From positions 806,001 to 870,000 of the forward strand of contig CAWCBA010000002.1 in the NCBI GenBank assembly GCA_963793675.1: a stretch of DNA of 64,000 nt, in the 5' to 3' direction. This stretch comes from RPQJ01 sp963793675 (GTDB lineage Bacteria; Pseudomonadota; Gammaproteobacteria; Steroidobacterales; Steroidobacteraceae). Below the pieces are notes generated by a model. It ran no database searches and was not told the origin of the DNA. It saw nothing but the letters and a program-made list of their open reading frames with translations. Below are positions 17,269-25,401 of the stretch, piece after piece; positions within the stretch are counted from its first letter, which is position 1; the number at the start of each line of letters is the position of its first letter. The position numbers and the translations under genes are program-made.

Positions 17269-19587
17269 ATGGCCAGCCCGGAGAATGACACGTTGATGTT
17301 CGCGCTGATCCTCCTGGGTGCCATAGCGGTCGTGCTGGCCGTGGCGCTGCTGCAGCGCGCGCGCGAAATCCGCCGCCTGAGCGAACTCGGCGAGCGGGTG
17401 CAGGCCGTGGCCGACAGCGGCGACCTGGCGGAGCGCCTCGCGCCAGACGCTGGCGAGGGCAGCGCGGGTGAAATCGCCGGCGGCGTCGACCGCCTGATCG
17501 AACGGCTGCAGATCGAGAGCTCGTCACGCGAAGAGCGCGAGGCGGTCTACCGGCGGCTGCTCGAGACGATGAACGAAGCGATGCTGGTCGAACGCGACGG
17601 CATCCAGCTGGCGAATGCGCGCTTCGCCGAACTCACGGGCGTGGCGAATCCCGGCAAGCTCTTCGGGCGTCGCCTGGCCGACCTCGTGCATGCCGACTAC
17701 GCCGAACTCGTCACCGAATACCTGCGCCGCCACCTGGCGGGCGAGCCCGCGCCTGCGCGGCTCGAAGTGGAACTGCAGCCGGATGCGGTGGGCAGGCCGC
17801 ATCGTCTCGAACTCAGTTTCTCGCGCACGATGCTGGATCAGCGCCCCGCCGTGATCGTGACCGGCGTCGAAATGGCGCCGCGTGCACCCGCCGAAACCGG
17901 CAGCCTGCGCAGCCACGGCAGCGCGTGGGAAGCCCTGGATTCGCTCGCCGAGAGCGTGCTGACGACCGACGTCGACGGCCGCATCGTCTACATCAACTCG
18001 TCCGGCGAACAACTGATCGGCAAGCCTGCCAGCGAAATCCTCGGCCGCACGCTCGGCGACGTCATCGAGCTGGTGGAGGAAGGCGACCGCAAGGCCGCCA
18101 GCGACCCGGTGCGGCAGAGCCTGACGACGGGAACGCGCGTGAGCCTCGGCCGCCGCGGCATGCTCGTCTCGGCTGCAGGCGAGGGCGAGGGCGAGCGCTC
18201 GATCGAACTGACGGTGTCGCCCATGCGCGACGCAAATGGCCGCATCGACGGGGCCGTCATCGCCCTGCGTGACGTGAGCGACCTGCGTGGCCTGACGCGG
18301 ACAATGACCTACCAGGCGAGTCACGACGCCCTCACCGGACTGGTGAACCGCCGCGAGTTCGAGCGCCGGCTCGAGGAAGCACTGGAAGCGACGCGGGGTG
18401 GCGCTCGGCACGTGCTGTGCTACCTCGACCTCGACCGCTTCAAGGCCGTCAACGACGAATGCGGCCATGTCGCGGGCGACAGCATGCTGCGGGAGGTCGC
18501 CGCACTCATCAAGGACGCGGTCCGTGATTCGGATACCGTCGGTCGCCTCGGTGGCGACGAATTCGCCATACTGCTTGCGGGCTGCCCCCTCGAGAAGGCC
18601 CGGCAGATTGCGGACGACGTCGTGCGCGCGGTCAACGATCACCGCTTCGTCTGGAAGGACAAGATCTTCGGCATCGGCGTCAGCGTGGGCCTGGTCGAGA
18701 TGACGGTCGAGAGCACCTCCATCGAAGACCTGTTGCACGCCGCGGATTCGTCCTGCTACGTCGCGAAGAACCAGGGCAGCCACGTCCATGTGTACTCGGC
18801 GCGCGACGAAGCCGACGCCCGCCACCGCGGCGAGATCCTGTGGCTGCAGCTGCTGCAGTCGGCACTCAAGGACGACCGCTTCGAGCTGCACGCGCAGCCG
18901 ATCGTGCATGCCTCGGCCGACGCGCAGGCAGGCGGCCCCGGCCTCGAGATCCTGTTGCGGCTCAGGGACGACAGCGGCGTGTCGATCGCCCCGGCCGAAT
19001 TCATGCGCGCGGCCGAGCGCTATCGGCTGATGCCGCACGTGGACCGATGGGTCGTGCAGACCTCGCTCACGTTGCTGGCGCGTGGGGCCATCCGTCTCGC
19101 GCCCGACCGCAGTCTCTGCATCAATCTCTCCGGGCAGACGCTCGGCGACGGCGCCTTCCTCGAGTTCGTGGTCGATTGCCTCGATCGCACCGGCGTCGCG
19201 CCGAACCGCGTCTGCTTCGAAGTCACCGAAAATTCGGTCATCACCAACATCGAGCATGCGCGTCGCTTCATCGGCGTGCTGCACGGCATGGGATGCCAGT
19301 TCGCCCTCGACGACTTCGGTCGCGGCCTGAGTTCGTTCGCGAACCTGAAGCACCTGTCGCTCGACTATCTCAAGATCGACGGCTCGTTCATCCGCAACCT
19401 GGCCTCCGACAGCGTGAACCAGGCGATGGTGACTGCGATGGTCAAGCTCGCCCGATCGCTCAATTTCAAGGTGATCGCCGAGCAGGTCGAAGACCTGAGT
19501 GCGCTCGATTCGGCACGCCGCATGGGCGTCGACTTCGTCCAGGGTTACCAGGTGGGACGCCCGGCGCCGTTGCAACTCGCCAGCTGA
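17269..19587 (+). CDS. PAS-GGDEF-EAL cyclic-di-GMP turnover protein
   Basis: A protein of about 772 residues with a single N-terminal membrane helix (LMFALILLGAIAVVLAVALL), a short HAMP-like stretch and two PAS-like regions. These precede a GGDEF domain with intact GGDEF (428-432) and an RDSD inhibitory site five residues before it. The EAL domain starts with EIL at residue 560 instead of EAL, but keeps INLS, FEVTE, ALDDFG, LKIDG and AEQVE, so phosphodiesterase activity is plausible. The start is uncertain: ATG 17269 is used; ATG 17296 has GGAG at 12 bases, and the frame is open upstream to 17068. It is divergent from pcm. Confidence 0.9.
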   Translation: MASPENDTLMFALILLGAIAVVLAVALLQRAREIRRLSELGERVQAVADSGDLAERLAPDAGEGSAGEIAGGVDRLIERLQIESSSREEREAVYRRLLETMNEAMLVERDGIQLANARFAELTGVANPGKLFGRRLADLVHADYAELVTEYLRRHLAGEPAPARLEVELQPDAVGRPHRLELSFSRTMLDQRPAVIVTGVEMAPRAPAETGSLRSHGSAWEALDSLAESVLTTDVDGRIVYINSSGEQLIGKPASEILGRTLGDVIELVEEGDRKAASDPVRQSLTTGTRVSLGRRGMLVSAAGEGEGERSIELTVSPMRDANGRIDGAVIALRDVSDLRGLTRTMTYQASHDALTGLVNRREFERRLEEALEATRGGARHVLCYLDLDRFKAVNDECGHVAGDSMLREVAALIKDAVRDSDTVGRLGGDEFAILLAGCPLEKARQIADDVVRAVNDHRFVWKDKIFGIGVSVGLVEMTVESTSIEDLLHAADSSCYVAKNQGSHVHVYSARDEADARHRGEILWLQLLQSALKDDRFELHAQPIVHASADAQAGGPGLEILLRLRDDSGVSIAPAEFMRAAERYRLMPHVDRWVVQTSLTLLARGAIRLAPDRSLCINLSGQTLGDGAFLEFVVDCLDRTGVAPNRVCFEVTENSVITNIEHARRFIGVLHGMGCQFALDDFGRGLSSFANLKHLSLDYLKIDGSFIRNLASDSVNQAMVTAMVKLARSLNFKVIAEQVEDLSALDSARRMGVDFVQGYQVGRPAPLQLAS

Positions 19588-19673
19588 CCACAGGGCTCTC
19601 CGTTGCTGCGCTCGCGCCCGGGCGCCGCGATCCACGGCAGAAAGACCCTCGTCATTGCGTTATCCTAGCGCCC

Positions 19674-20481
19674 GTGATCACGATCGCCTCGCTCTTCGTT
19701 TACCCCGTCAAATCCTGTCGCGGTATTGCCGTGCTGCAGGCACGCCTGACGCCGCGCGGGTTGCAGTACGATCGCGAGTGGATGGTGGTGTCGCCCGACG
19801 GCCGCTTCCTCACGCAACGCGAAGCACCGCGGCTGGCGCTGGTCGGCACGGCATTGCACGACGATCACCTTGAACTCTCTGCGCCGGGCCTGCCGAGGCT
19901 GGCCGTGCCGCTGCAGCGAGCTGGTCGCGCGGCCTCCATCGAAGTCACCGTCTGGCGCGATCACGTGCTGGCTGTCGACGAGGGCCAGGCCGCCGCGGAC
20001 TGGCTCGGCGAGCACCTGCGACGCGAAGTGCGACTCGTGCGTTTCGACGATGCCCGCTCGCGACCCACGGATCCCAGCGTGGTCGCAGGGGCTCGACGGC
20101 ACGAGTGCATTTGCCGATGGCTACCCGGTGCTGGTGCTTTCCCGCGCCTCGCTCGACGACCTGAATTCGCGCCTGCCGTCACCGCTGCCCGTCGATCGCT
20201 TCCGCCCGAACGTCTACCTGGACGGCTGTGCGCCTTACGCCGAGGACGCGATCCGCGGGCTCGAAAGCGAGCAGATGCGGCTGCGAATCGTGAAGCCCTG
20301 CACCCGCTGCATCATCACGACGACGGACCAGGCCACGGCCGTGCCGCAGGGCGACGAGCCGCTGCGCACTTTGAAGACGTATCGCTGGGACGGCGCCCTG
20401 CACGGCGTGACATTCGGCCAGAACGCGATCGTCGAGCGGGCCGGCCTGCTCGAGGTGGGCGCGCCGCTGACCAGCGACTAG
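19674..20481 (+). pseudogene. MOSC domain protein (frame broken near 20,080)
   Basis: A MOSC-type protein with an N-terminal beta-barrel domain, read from GTG 19674: FVYPVKSCRGIAV, then YDREWMVV and GRFLTQRE. The frame then slips by one extra base at about 20,080 (GAT CCC A GCG TGG), resuming as AWSQGLDGTSAFADGYPVL. The MOSC core follows with RFRPNVYLDG and KPCTRCIITT, whose Cys is the expected molybdenum-cofactor or sulfur-handling residue. Relatives (YcbX type) act in molybdenum-dependent reduction of N-hydroxylated compounds. The preserved sequence on both sides suggests sequence error. The 3' end overlaps the convergent membrane-protein gene by four bases. Confidence 0.8.
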
Positions 20482-20867
20482 CGGCGGGGAATCCAGAGTG
20501 CAGGGCTGCGATACGCGTAGAGGTAGGCGGCCAGGTACGCCGGGACGATCAGCAGCGTGAGCGCCGCAGTGAACATCGCAATGGCGCGATCGCCCAGCAT
20601 CACCGGGATGAGCATGACGGTGTTGGCGAACAGCACCAGCCAGAACACGGCACGCCAGTAGCGTTCGTTGCCGATGCGACGCTGCAGCGCGTAGCCCCAG
20701 AGCGCAGTGAGGAGCGCGGCGCTCAGGGTCCAGTTGGCGAGCGTGAGGGCGCTCACCTCGCCGCCGCGCGAGAGATTGACGGCCTCGCCCGCGAGCACGC
20801 CGAACGTCAGCAACGACGCGTACACGACCCAGCCAGCCTTCGCCCCTGCGAGCGGATGCGTCGCCAC
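20478..20867 (-). CDS. Small four-helix membrane protein of unknown function
   Basis: A 129-residue hydrophobic protein with four likely transmembrane helices (starting near WVVYASLL, ANWTLSAALL, WRAVFWLVLF and AMFTAALTLL). I recognise no family. It begins with GTG one base after the slyX stop, so it is probably the third gene of a GST-slyX-membrane-protein operon expressed by coupling. Alternating small basic loops suggest an inner membrane location. Confidence 0.65.
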   Translation of the reverse strand: MATHPLAGAKAGWVVYASLLTFGVLAGEAVNLSRGGEVSALTLANWTLSAALLTALWGYALQRRIGNERYWRAVFWLVLFANTVMLIPVMLGDRAIAMFTAALTLLIVPAYLAAYLYAYRSPALWIPRR

Positions 20868-20868
20868 G

Positions 20869-21069
20869 TCAGTAGTGCGGCGGGATCTCGACCCGGTTCG
20901 GGTCGCCGCCGCGTTCCTCGAGCTGCCGCAGCTGCTCGAGCAACTGCTGGTTGCGGTCGCGCAGGCTGTCGAGCTCGCGTTGCTGCCGATACAGGACGTC
21001 GCTCAACTCCTGCAGCGCACGCTCGAGGTGCGCTACCTTGAATTCGAGCGCATCGATGCGCTCGGTCAT
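20869..21069 (-). CDS. slyX: SlyX family protein
   Basis: A 66-residue SlyX protein, almost entirely one coiled coil (LEFKVAHLERALQELSDVLYRQQ) and ending in the conserved PPHY. Length and ending are typical. The function is unresolved; the name comes from a lysis-related phage phenotype in Escherichia coli. Its ATG overlaps the GST stop (ATGA at 21066-21069). Confidence 0.93.
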   Translation of the reverse strand: MTERIDALEFKVAHLERALQELSDVLYRQQRELDSLRDRNQQLLEQLRQLEERGGDPNRVEIPPHY

Positions 21070-21761
21070 TGCGCTGCCGCCGGCGCGCGATAGTCGGCGG
21101 TAACGACACCGACTTGCAGCGCTTCCGCCTCGTGGTCGTACTCGCGCCACGTTTCGGCGAGCGAGGCCTGCTCCCACTCGCGCATCGCGGGCAGTTCCAG
21201 CAGCCGCTGTACGTACTGCGGGGCACTGCCCGTTGTGTCGATGCCGTAGGTGCGCAAGCGATAAGCCACCGGGCAGTAGAAGGCGTCGACCACCGTGAAC
21301 CCGGGGCCGGCGAGGAACGGTCCGCCGAAGCGTGACAGGCCTTCGTTCCACAGTTCGTCGATGCGACGGATGTCCGCGACGAGCGCGGGCGGGAGCGTGT
21401 GCAGCTGCACGCGCAGGCCTACGTTCATCGTGCAGATGTTGCGCAGCGTGGCGAAGCCCGAGTGCATTTCCGCCGCTGCGCAGCGCGCCCAGGTGCGTGC
21501 TGCGGAGTCGGCCGGCCAGAGGCCCGGATGGCGCTCGGCGAGAAACTCGCTGATGCCCAGGGAGTCCCACACCACGGTTTCGCCATCGCGCAGGCAAGGC
21601 ACCTTGCCCGAGGGCGAGAAGGCACGGAATGCATCGAAGTTAGAGCCGCGCCCAAACGGCCGGACGTGTTCGACGAAGGGAATGCCGCGCGCGCGCAGCA
21701 GGACCCAGGGCCGCAGCGACCACGACGAATAGTTCCTGTTGCCGATGAAGATCTCGTACAT
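21066..21761 (-). CDS. Glutathione S-transferase family protein
   Basis: A 231-residue cytosolic GST with a thioredoxin-like N-terminal domain (YEIFIGNRNYSSWSLRPWVLL, with the catalytic-serine-type SSWS motif), GKVPCLRDGETVVWDSLGISEFL for glutathione binding, and an all-helical C-terminal domain. The substrate is unknown. The ATG at 21761 is preceded by GAGGAG five bases upstream, deciding it over an ATG 14 codons earlier. It is first in the operon with slyX. Confidence 0.88.
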   Translation of the reverse strand: MYEIFIGNRNYSSWSLRPWVLLRARGIPFVEHVRPFGRGSNFDAFRAFSPSGKVPCLRDGETVVWDSLGISEFLAERHPGLWPADSAARTWARCAAAEMHSGFATLRNICTMNVGLRVQLHTLPPALVADIRRIDELWNEGLSRFGGPFLAGPGFTVVDAFYCPVAYRLRTYGIDTTGSAPQYVQRLLELPAMREWEQASLAETWREYDHEAEALQVGVVTADYRAPAAAQ

Positions 21762-21820
21762 GGGTTCTCCTCGCTCGTTCGCGCGATCGACACGGGGCCG
21801 CATGATACAGGCGCGCGCGG

Positions 21821-22243
21821 TCAGTACTTGTGCGTCGACAGCAGCAGGTTGGTCTCGGAGTTGGCCACGCCTTCGATGCGGCGGATGCGGCTCAGCACGC
21901 GGTCGAATTCCTCGAGCGTGTCGGCGCGCAGCTCGGCGATGATGTCCCAGCGACCGTTGGTCGTGTGCAGCGTGGACACCGACGCGTCACCCCGCAGCGA
22001 GCGCAGCACCTTCTCGACGTTGTTGCCCTCGACCGCGATCAGCATCAGCGCCGTGATGCGGCGGTCATCGTCCGCTGCCGCCAGGCGGACGGTGTAGCCG
22101 GCGATCACGCCTTCCCGCTCGAGCCTGGCGATGCGGTTCTGCACCGTGCCGCGGGCGACGCGGAGGGTGCGGGCAATGGTGGCGGCGGGCAGGCGGGCGT
22201 TGCCCCGCAGGAGGCCGACGAGCTGGCGGTCGAGATCGTCCAT
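21821..22243 (-). CDS. Lrp/AsnC family transcriptional regulator
   Basis: A 140-residue Lrp-type regulator. It has an N-terminal winged helix (LDRQLVGLLRGNARLPAATIARTLRVARGTVQNRIARLE) and a C-terminal AsnC effector domain (about 62-135), with SVSTLHTTNGRWDIIAEL as the ligand-binding core. The ribosome binding site GGAGG is seven bases upstream. It is divergent from the ornithine cyclodeaminase/arginase operon, so it most likely controls that operon in response to an amino acid; this is inferred from position. Confidence 0.9.
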   Translation of the reverse strand: MDDLDRQLVGLLRGNARLPAATIARTLRVARGTVQNRIARLEREGVIAGYTVRLAAADDDRRITALMLIAVEGNNVEKVLRSLRGDASVSTLHTTNGRWDIIAELRADTLEEFDRVLSRIRRIEGVANSETNLLLSTHKY

Positions 22244-22402
22244 GCGGCGTCCTCCGTTCTGCCGAATCGTTCAATAAGACTGACGAATTGCACAAATTAT
22301 AGACCAGATCGATTGGTTTGCTGGCTTCCTGTTGGCTCGCGACGAGCCGATGATGAAAGTACAGGCCGGGATTGCTGGTTCTTTGGCGGCCCGGACGGGG
22401 GG
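22244..22402. promoter_or_regulatory. Divergent promoter region, Lrp regulator and arginine-catabolic operon
   Basis: This AT-rich patch in GC-rich DNA separates two divergent starts. A perfect TATAAT reads on the minus strand (22296-22301, toward the Lrp-type gene), and AATTG/CAATAAG stretches nearby resemble degenerate Lrp-family sites. No good -35 box is evident. Confidence 0.45.
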
Positions 22403-23485
22403 ATGACCATGGTCGACTACATCGGCGTCAGTGACATCGAGCGCATCGTGAATGCGCTCGGACCGGCGGAATTCATGGCCCGGCTGGCGGGCGAGATCGA
22501 GGCGGATTACCGGCGCTGGCCGGAGTTCGAGAAGTCGCCGCGCCTCGCGAGTCACTCGCCGGTCGGCGTCATCGAACTGATGCCTGCGACCGACGGCAAG
22601 CTGTACTCCTTCAAGTACGTCAACGGTCATCCCAAGAACACCGCCGAGGGCCTGTTGACGGTGACGGCGTTCGGCGTACTGGCCAGCGTCGACACGGGGT
22701 ATCCGTTGCTGCTCTCGGAACTCACGGTGACGACTGCGTTGCGGACGGCCGCGACGTCGGCAATGGCCGCGCAACACCTGGCACGTCCCGACAGCCGCGT
22801 GATGGCGTTGATCGGCAACGGCGCGCAGAGCGAGTTCCAGGCCATCGCGTTCCATCGCCTGTGCGGTATCCGCGAACTGCGGGTCTACGACGTGGACCCG
22901 CTGGCCACGGCCAAGCTCGTGCGCAACCTCGCCGCGATGCCGGAGCTGGCGGACCTGCGCGTGGTGCGGACGCATTCTGCGGCCGAGGCTTGCAAGGGCG
23001 CGGACATCGTCACCACCGTCACGGCGGACAAGCGCAACGCGGTCATCCTGACGCCGCCGATGATCACGCCCGGCATGCACATCAACGGCGTCGGTGGCGA
23101 CTGCCCCGGCAAGACGGAGTTGCATGCAGACGTCCTGCGGTTGCCTGACATGCGCGCGGTAGTCGAGTTCGAACCGCAATCGCGGATCGAGGGCGAAATT
23201 CAGCAGATGCCCGCCGACTATCCCGTGATCGAGCTTGCGCAGGTACTGCGCGACGAAGTGGTGGGGCGACGCTCGGAGCGTGACATCACGCTGTTCGATT
23301 CCGTCGGCTTCGCGCTGGAAGACTACTCGGCGTTGCGGTTCCTGCACGCACTCATCTCGCAGCAGCGGCTCGGCCGCCGCGATCTCGACCTCGTGCCGGT
23401 GCTCGAAGACCCGAAGGACCTGTTCGGCGGGACGCTGGCGGGCCAGCGGGGCGTCGCACGGTCCCGCAGGCGCAAGACCGCCTGA
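22403..23485 (+). CDS. ocd: Ornithine cyclodeaminase
   Basis: A 360-residue protein of the ornithine cyclodeaminase/mu-crystallin family. The NAD-binding motif VMALIGNGAQSEFQ and HINGVGGDCPGKTEL match true ornithine cyclodeaminases, which convert ornithine directly to proline and ammonia. It lies nine bases upstream of an arginase gene, forming an arginine-to-ornithine-to-proline route. Two closely spaced ATGs (22403, 22409) could start it; the second has a G-rich stretch at suitable spacing. Confidence 0.9.
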   Translation: MTMVDYIGVSDIERIVNALGPAEFMARLAGEIEADYRRWPEFEKSPRLASHSPVGVIELMPATDGKLYSFKYVNGHPKNTAEGLLTVTAFGVLASVDTGYPLLLSELTVTTALRTAATSAMAAQHLARPDSRVMALIGNGAQSEFQAIAFHRLCGIRELRVYDVDPLATAKLVRNLAAMPELADLRVVRTHSAAEACKGADIVTTVTADKRNAVILTPPMITPGMHINGVGGDCPGKTELHADVLRLPDMRAVVEFEPQSRIEGEIQQMPADYPVIELAQVLRDEVVGRRSERDITLFDSVGFALEDYSALRFLHALISQQRLGRRDLDLVPVLEDPKDLFGGTLAGQRGVARSRRRKTA

Positions 23486-23494
23486 GGTGCGGCC

Positions 23495-24409
23495 ATGACC
23501 GGAACCATCGCGCTGATCGGGGCGCCGACCGATGTCGGCGCGGGCGCCCGCGGCGCCTCGATGGGCCCGGAAGCGCTGCGCGTTGCGCAACTGCAGGCCG
23601 TGCTCGAAGCGCAGGGTCTCGAAGTGATCGACCGCGGCAACCTGCGCGGTCCGCCGAATCCCTGGCAACCGCCGGACGGCGGCTACCGTCATCTGCGTGA
23701 AGTGGCCGAGTGGAACCGGCTGGTGCACGAAGCCGTGCTCGAAGAGCTCGCCGCGAGGCGGCTGCCGATGCTGCTCGGCGGCGATCACAGCCTGGCGATC
23801 GGTTCGATCAGCGCCGCCGCGAAGCACTGTCGCGACACGGGGCGCAAGCTGCGCGTACTCTGGTTCGACGCGCACGCTGACTTCAACACCAACGTTCTCA
23901 CCCCGAGCGGCAACGTGCACGGCATGCCGGCCGCCTGCCTCTGCGGTCACGGCCCGCTGGAACTCGTGTCGATCGGCGGCCAGGTGCCGGCGATCGATCC
24001 TGCCCAGCTGCGGCAGATCGGCATTCGCAGCGTCGACGCCGGCGAGAAACGCTTCGTGCACGAGGTGGGCATCGAAGTCTTCGACATGCGCTACATCGAC
24101 GAGATGGGGATGCGGTACACGCTGGAGCAGGCCCTGCTCGGCGTCGATGACGATACCCACCTCCACGTGAGCCTCGACGTCGATTTTCTCGATCCCGACA
24201 TAGCGCCGGGGGTTGGCACGACGGTGTCCGGTGGCCCGACCTACCGCGAGGCGCAGCTGTGCATGGAAATGGTCGCCGACACGGGCCGGCTGGCGTCGCT
24301 CGACATCGTCGAACTCAATCCCGCTTTCGACATCCGCAATCGCACGGCCGAGGTTGCCGTGGACCTCGTCGGGTCGCTGTTCGGCAAGAGCACCCTGATG
24401 CGCAAGTGA
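23495..24409 (+). CDS. rocF: Arginase
   Basis: A 304-residue ureohydrolase of the arginase branch. The binuclear manganese motifs are complete: GGDHS, DAHADFN and SLDVDFLDP, with GNVHGMP and VSGGPTYREAQ typical of arginase over agmatinase. It hydrolyses arginine to urea and ornithine in the cytoplasm and supplies ornithine to the cyclodeaminase encoded upstream. Start ATG follows the ocd stop by nine bases. Confidence 0.93.
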   Translation: MTGTIALIGAPTDVGAGARGASMGPEALRVAQLQAVLEAQGLEVIDRGNLRGPPNPWQPPDGGYRHLREVAEWNRLVHEAVLEELAARRLPMLLGGDHSLAIGSISAAAKHCRDTGRKLRVLWFDAHADFNTNVLTPSGNVHGMPAACLCGHGPLELVSIGGQVPAIDPAQLRQIGIRSVDAGEKRFVHEVGIEVFDMRYIDEMGMRYTLEQALLGVDDDTHLHVSLDVDFLDPDIAPGVGTTVSGGPTYREAQLCMEMVADTGRLASLDIVELNPAFDIRNRTAEVAVDLVGSLFGKSTLMRK

Positions 24410-24517
24410 TGCGGGAGCGAGGCCTGCCGGCGCGCGGCAGCCAGCCAGCGCTTTCGACGCAGTGGACGGCAAGGTAATCTGCGCGCCTGGAAACGCAGCT
24501 AGCGGCAAGTTCATACC

Positions 24518-24934
24518 ATGCGCTGGATCCGCATTGCCTTGTTGGTCGGCCTCGCCGTTGCAGCGGCCAGCGGCTGGTTGTCGCGCGAGGCCCCGCGCGG
24601 GTCGAGCACTGGACCTCAGGTGGCGTCGGACCGGGGCTCCGCTGCCTCGCAGCCCGACGCCGCCGGCCTTCCTGCCGAAGCGCGGCAGACCCTGCGGCTC
24701 ATCGAAGCCGGCGGGCCCTTTCCCTACGACCGTGATGGCGCGCTCTTCCAGAACCGCGAGCGACGACTGCCCGCGCAGCCTCCCGGCTACTATCGTGAAT
24801 ACACGGTGCGGACGCCGGGATCGCCCGACCGTGGCGCGCGCCGCATCGTGAGCGGGGGTAACCCCCCGTCCGAGTTCTATTACACCGACGATCACTACCG
24901 CAGCTTTCGCCGGATAGAGGTGCCGCAGCCATGA
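24518..24934 (+). CDS. Secreted guanyl-specific ribonuclease (barnase family)
   Basis: A 138-residue protein with an N-terminal signal or membrane anchor (RIALLVGLAVAAASGWL), a Ser/Pro-rich linker and a compact microbial ribonuclease domain. The barnase catalytic triad can be seen: Glu in YREYTV, Arg in ARRIVSG and His in YTDDHYRSF; GPFPYDRDGALFQNRE is the usual opening of the fold. It cleaves single-stranded RNA. Its stop overlaps the barstar start in ATGA, so nuclease and inhibitor are made together. Confidence 0.87.
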   Translation: MRWIRIALLVGLAVAAASGWLSREAPRGSSTGPQVASDRGSAASQPDAAGLPAEARQTLRLIEAGGPFPYDRDGALFQNRERRLPAQPPGYYREYTVRTPGSPDRGARRIVSGGNPPSEFYYTDDHYRSFRRIEVPQP

Positions 24935-25311
24935 CCGAACTCGTGCGAGATGTCGCCCTGACCGACGACACCGTGAGCGGCCTCGACATGCTCGCTTCCT
25001 CGCTCGACTGGCCGTGCTACGTGGTCGAACTCAAGGGGTGCGTCGACAAGGCGCAGCTGCTCGAGCGGTGCGCCGGCGCGCTGCGGTTTCCAAGCTGGTT
25101 TGGCCACAACTGGGACGCGTTCTTCGATTGCCTCATCGATCTCGCGAGCGCTCGCCGGGCACGCGGTTGCGTGATCGTGCTGCGCCATGCCGGCGAGCTG
25201 CAGACCACGTCACCCGAGGCGTTCGATACGGCCCGGTCGATTCTGGCGGATGCGGCCAAGGTGTGGAGCGACCGCGGCGTCGCGCTGCGCGTCTTCGTCG
25301 AGACTGCCTGA
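24931..25311 (+). CDS. Barstar family ribonuclease inhibitor
   Basis: A 126-residue cytoplasmic protein of the barstar family. The barnase-blocking helix corresponds to FPSWFGHNWDAFFDCLIDL, with the conserved aromatic and acidic residues. It would protect the cell from ribonuclease that fails to be exported. Translation is coupled to the upstream ribonuclease gene by a four-base overlap. Confidence 0.88.
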   Translation: MTELVRDVALTDDTVSGLDMLASSLDWPCYVVELKGCVDKAQLLERCAGALRFPSWFGHNWDAFFDCLIDLASARRARGCVIVLRHAGELQTTSPEAFDTARSILADAAKVWSDRGVALRVFVETA

Positions 25312-25401
25312 CGCTGCGCGAACCGCAAGACACGGTCGCGCGCGCCACGCGTCAGCGCGCACGCGGCAACGCGATCGCGAAACGGCTGCCCTGGTCCGGG
25401 A

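Noticed and set aside
18840..21041. Continuous plus-strand frame of 733 codons
   Set aside because: Only the segment from 19,674 to about 20,080 codes for protein (MOSC N-terminus); the rest is an out-of-frame shadow of the GGDEF-EAL gene and antisense to the slyX region.
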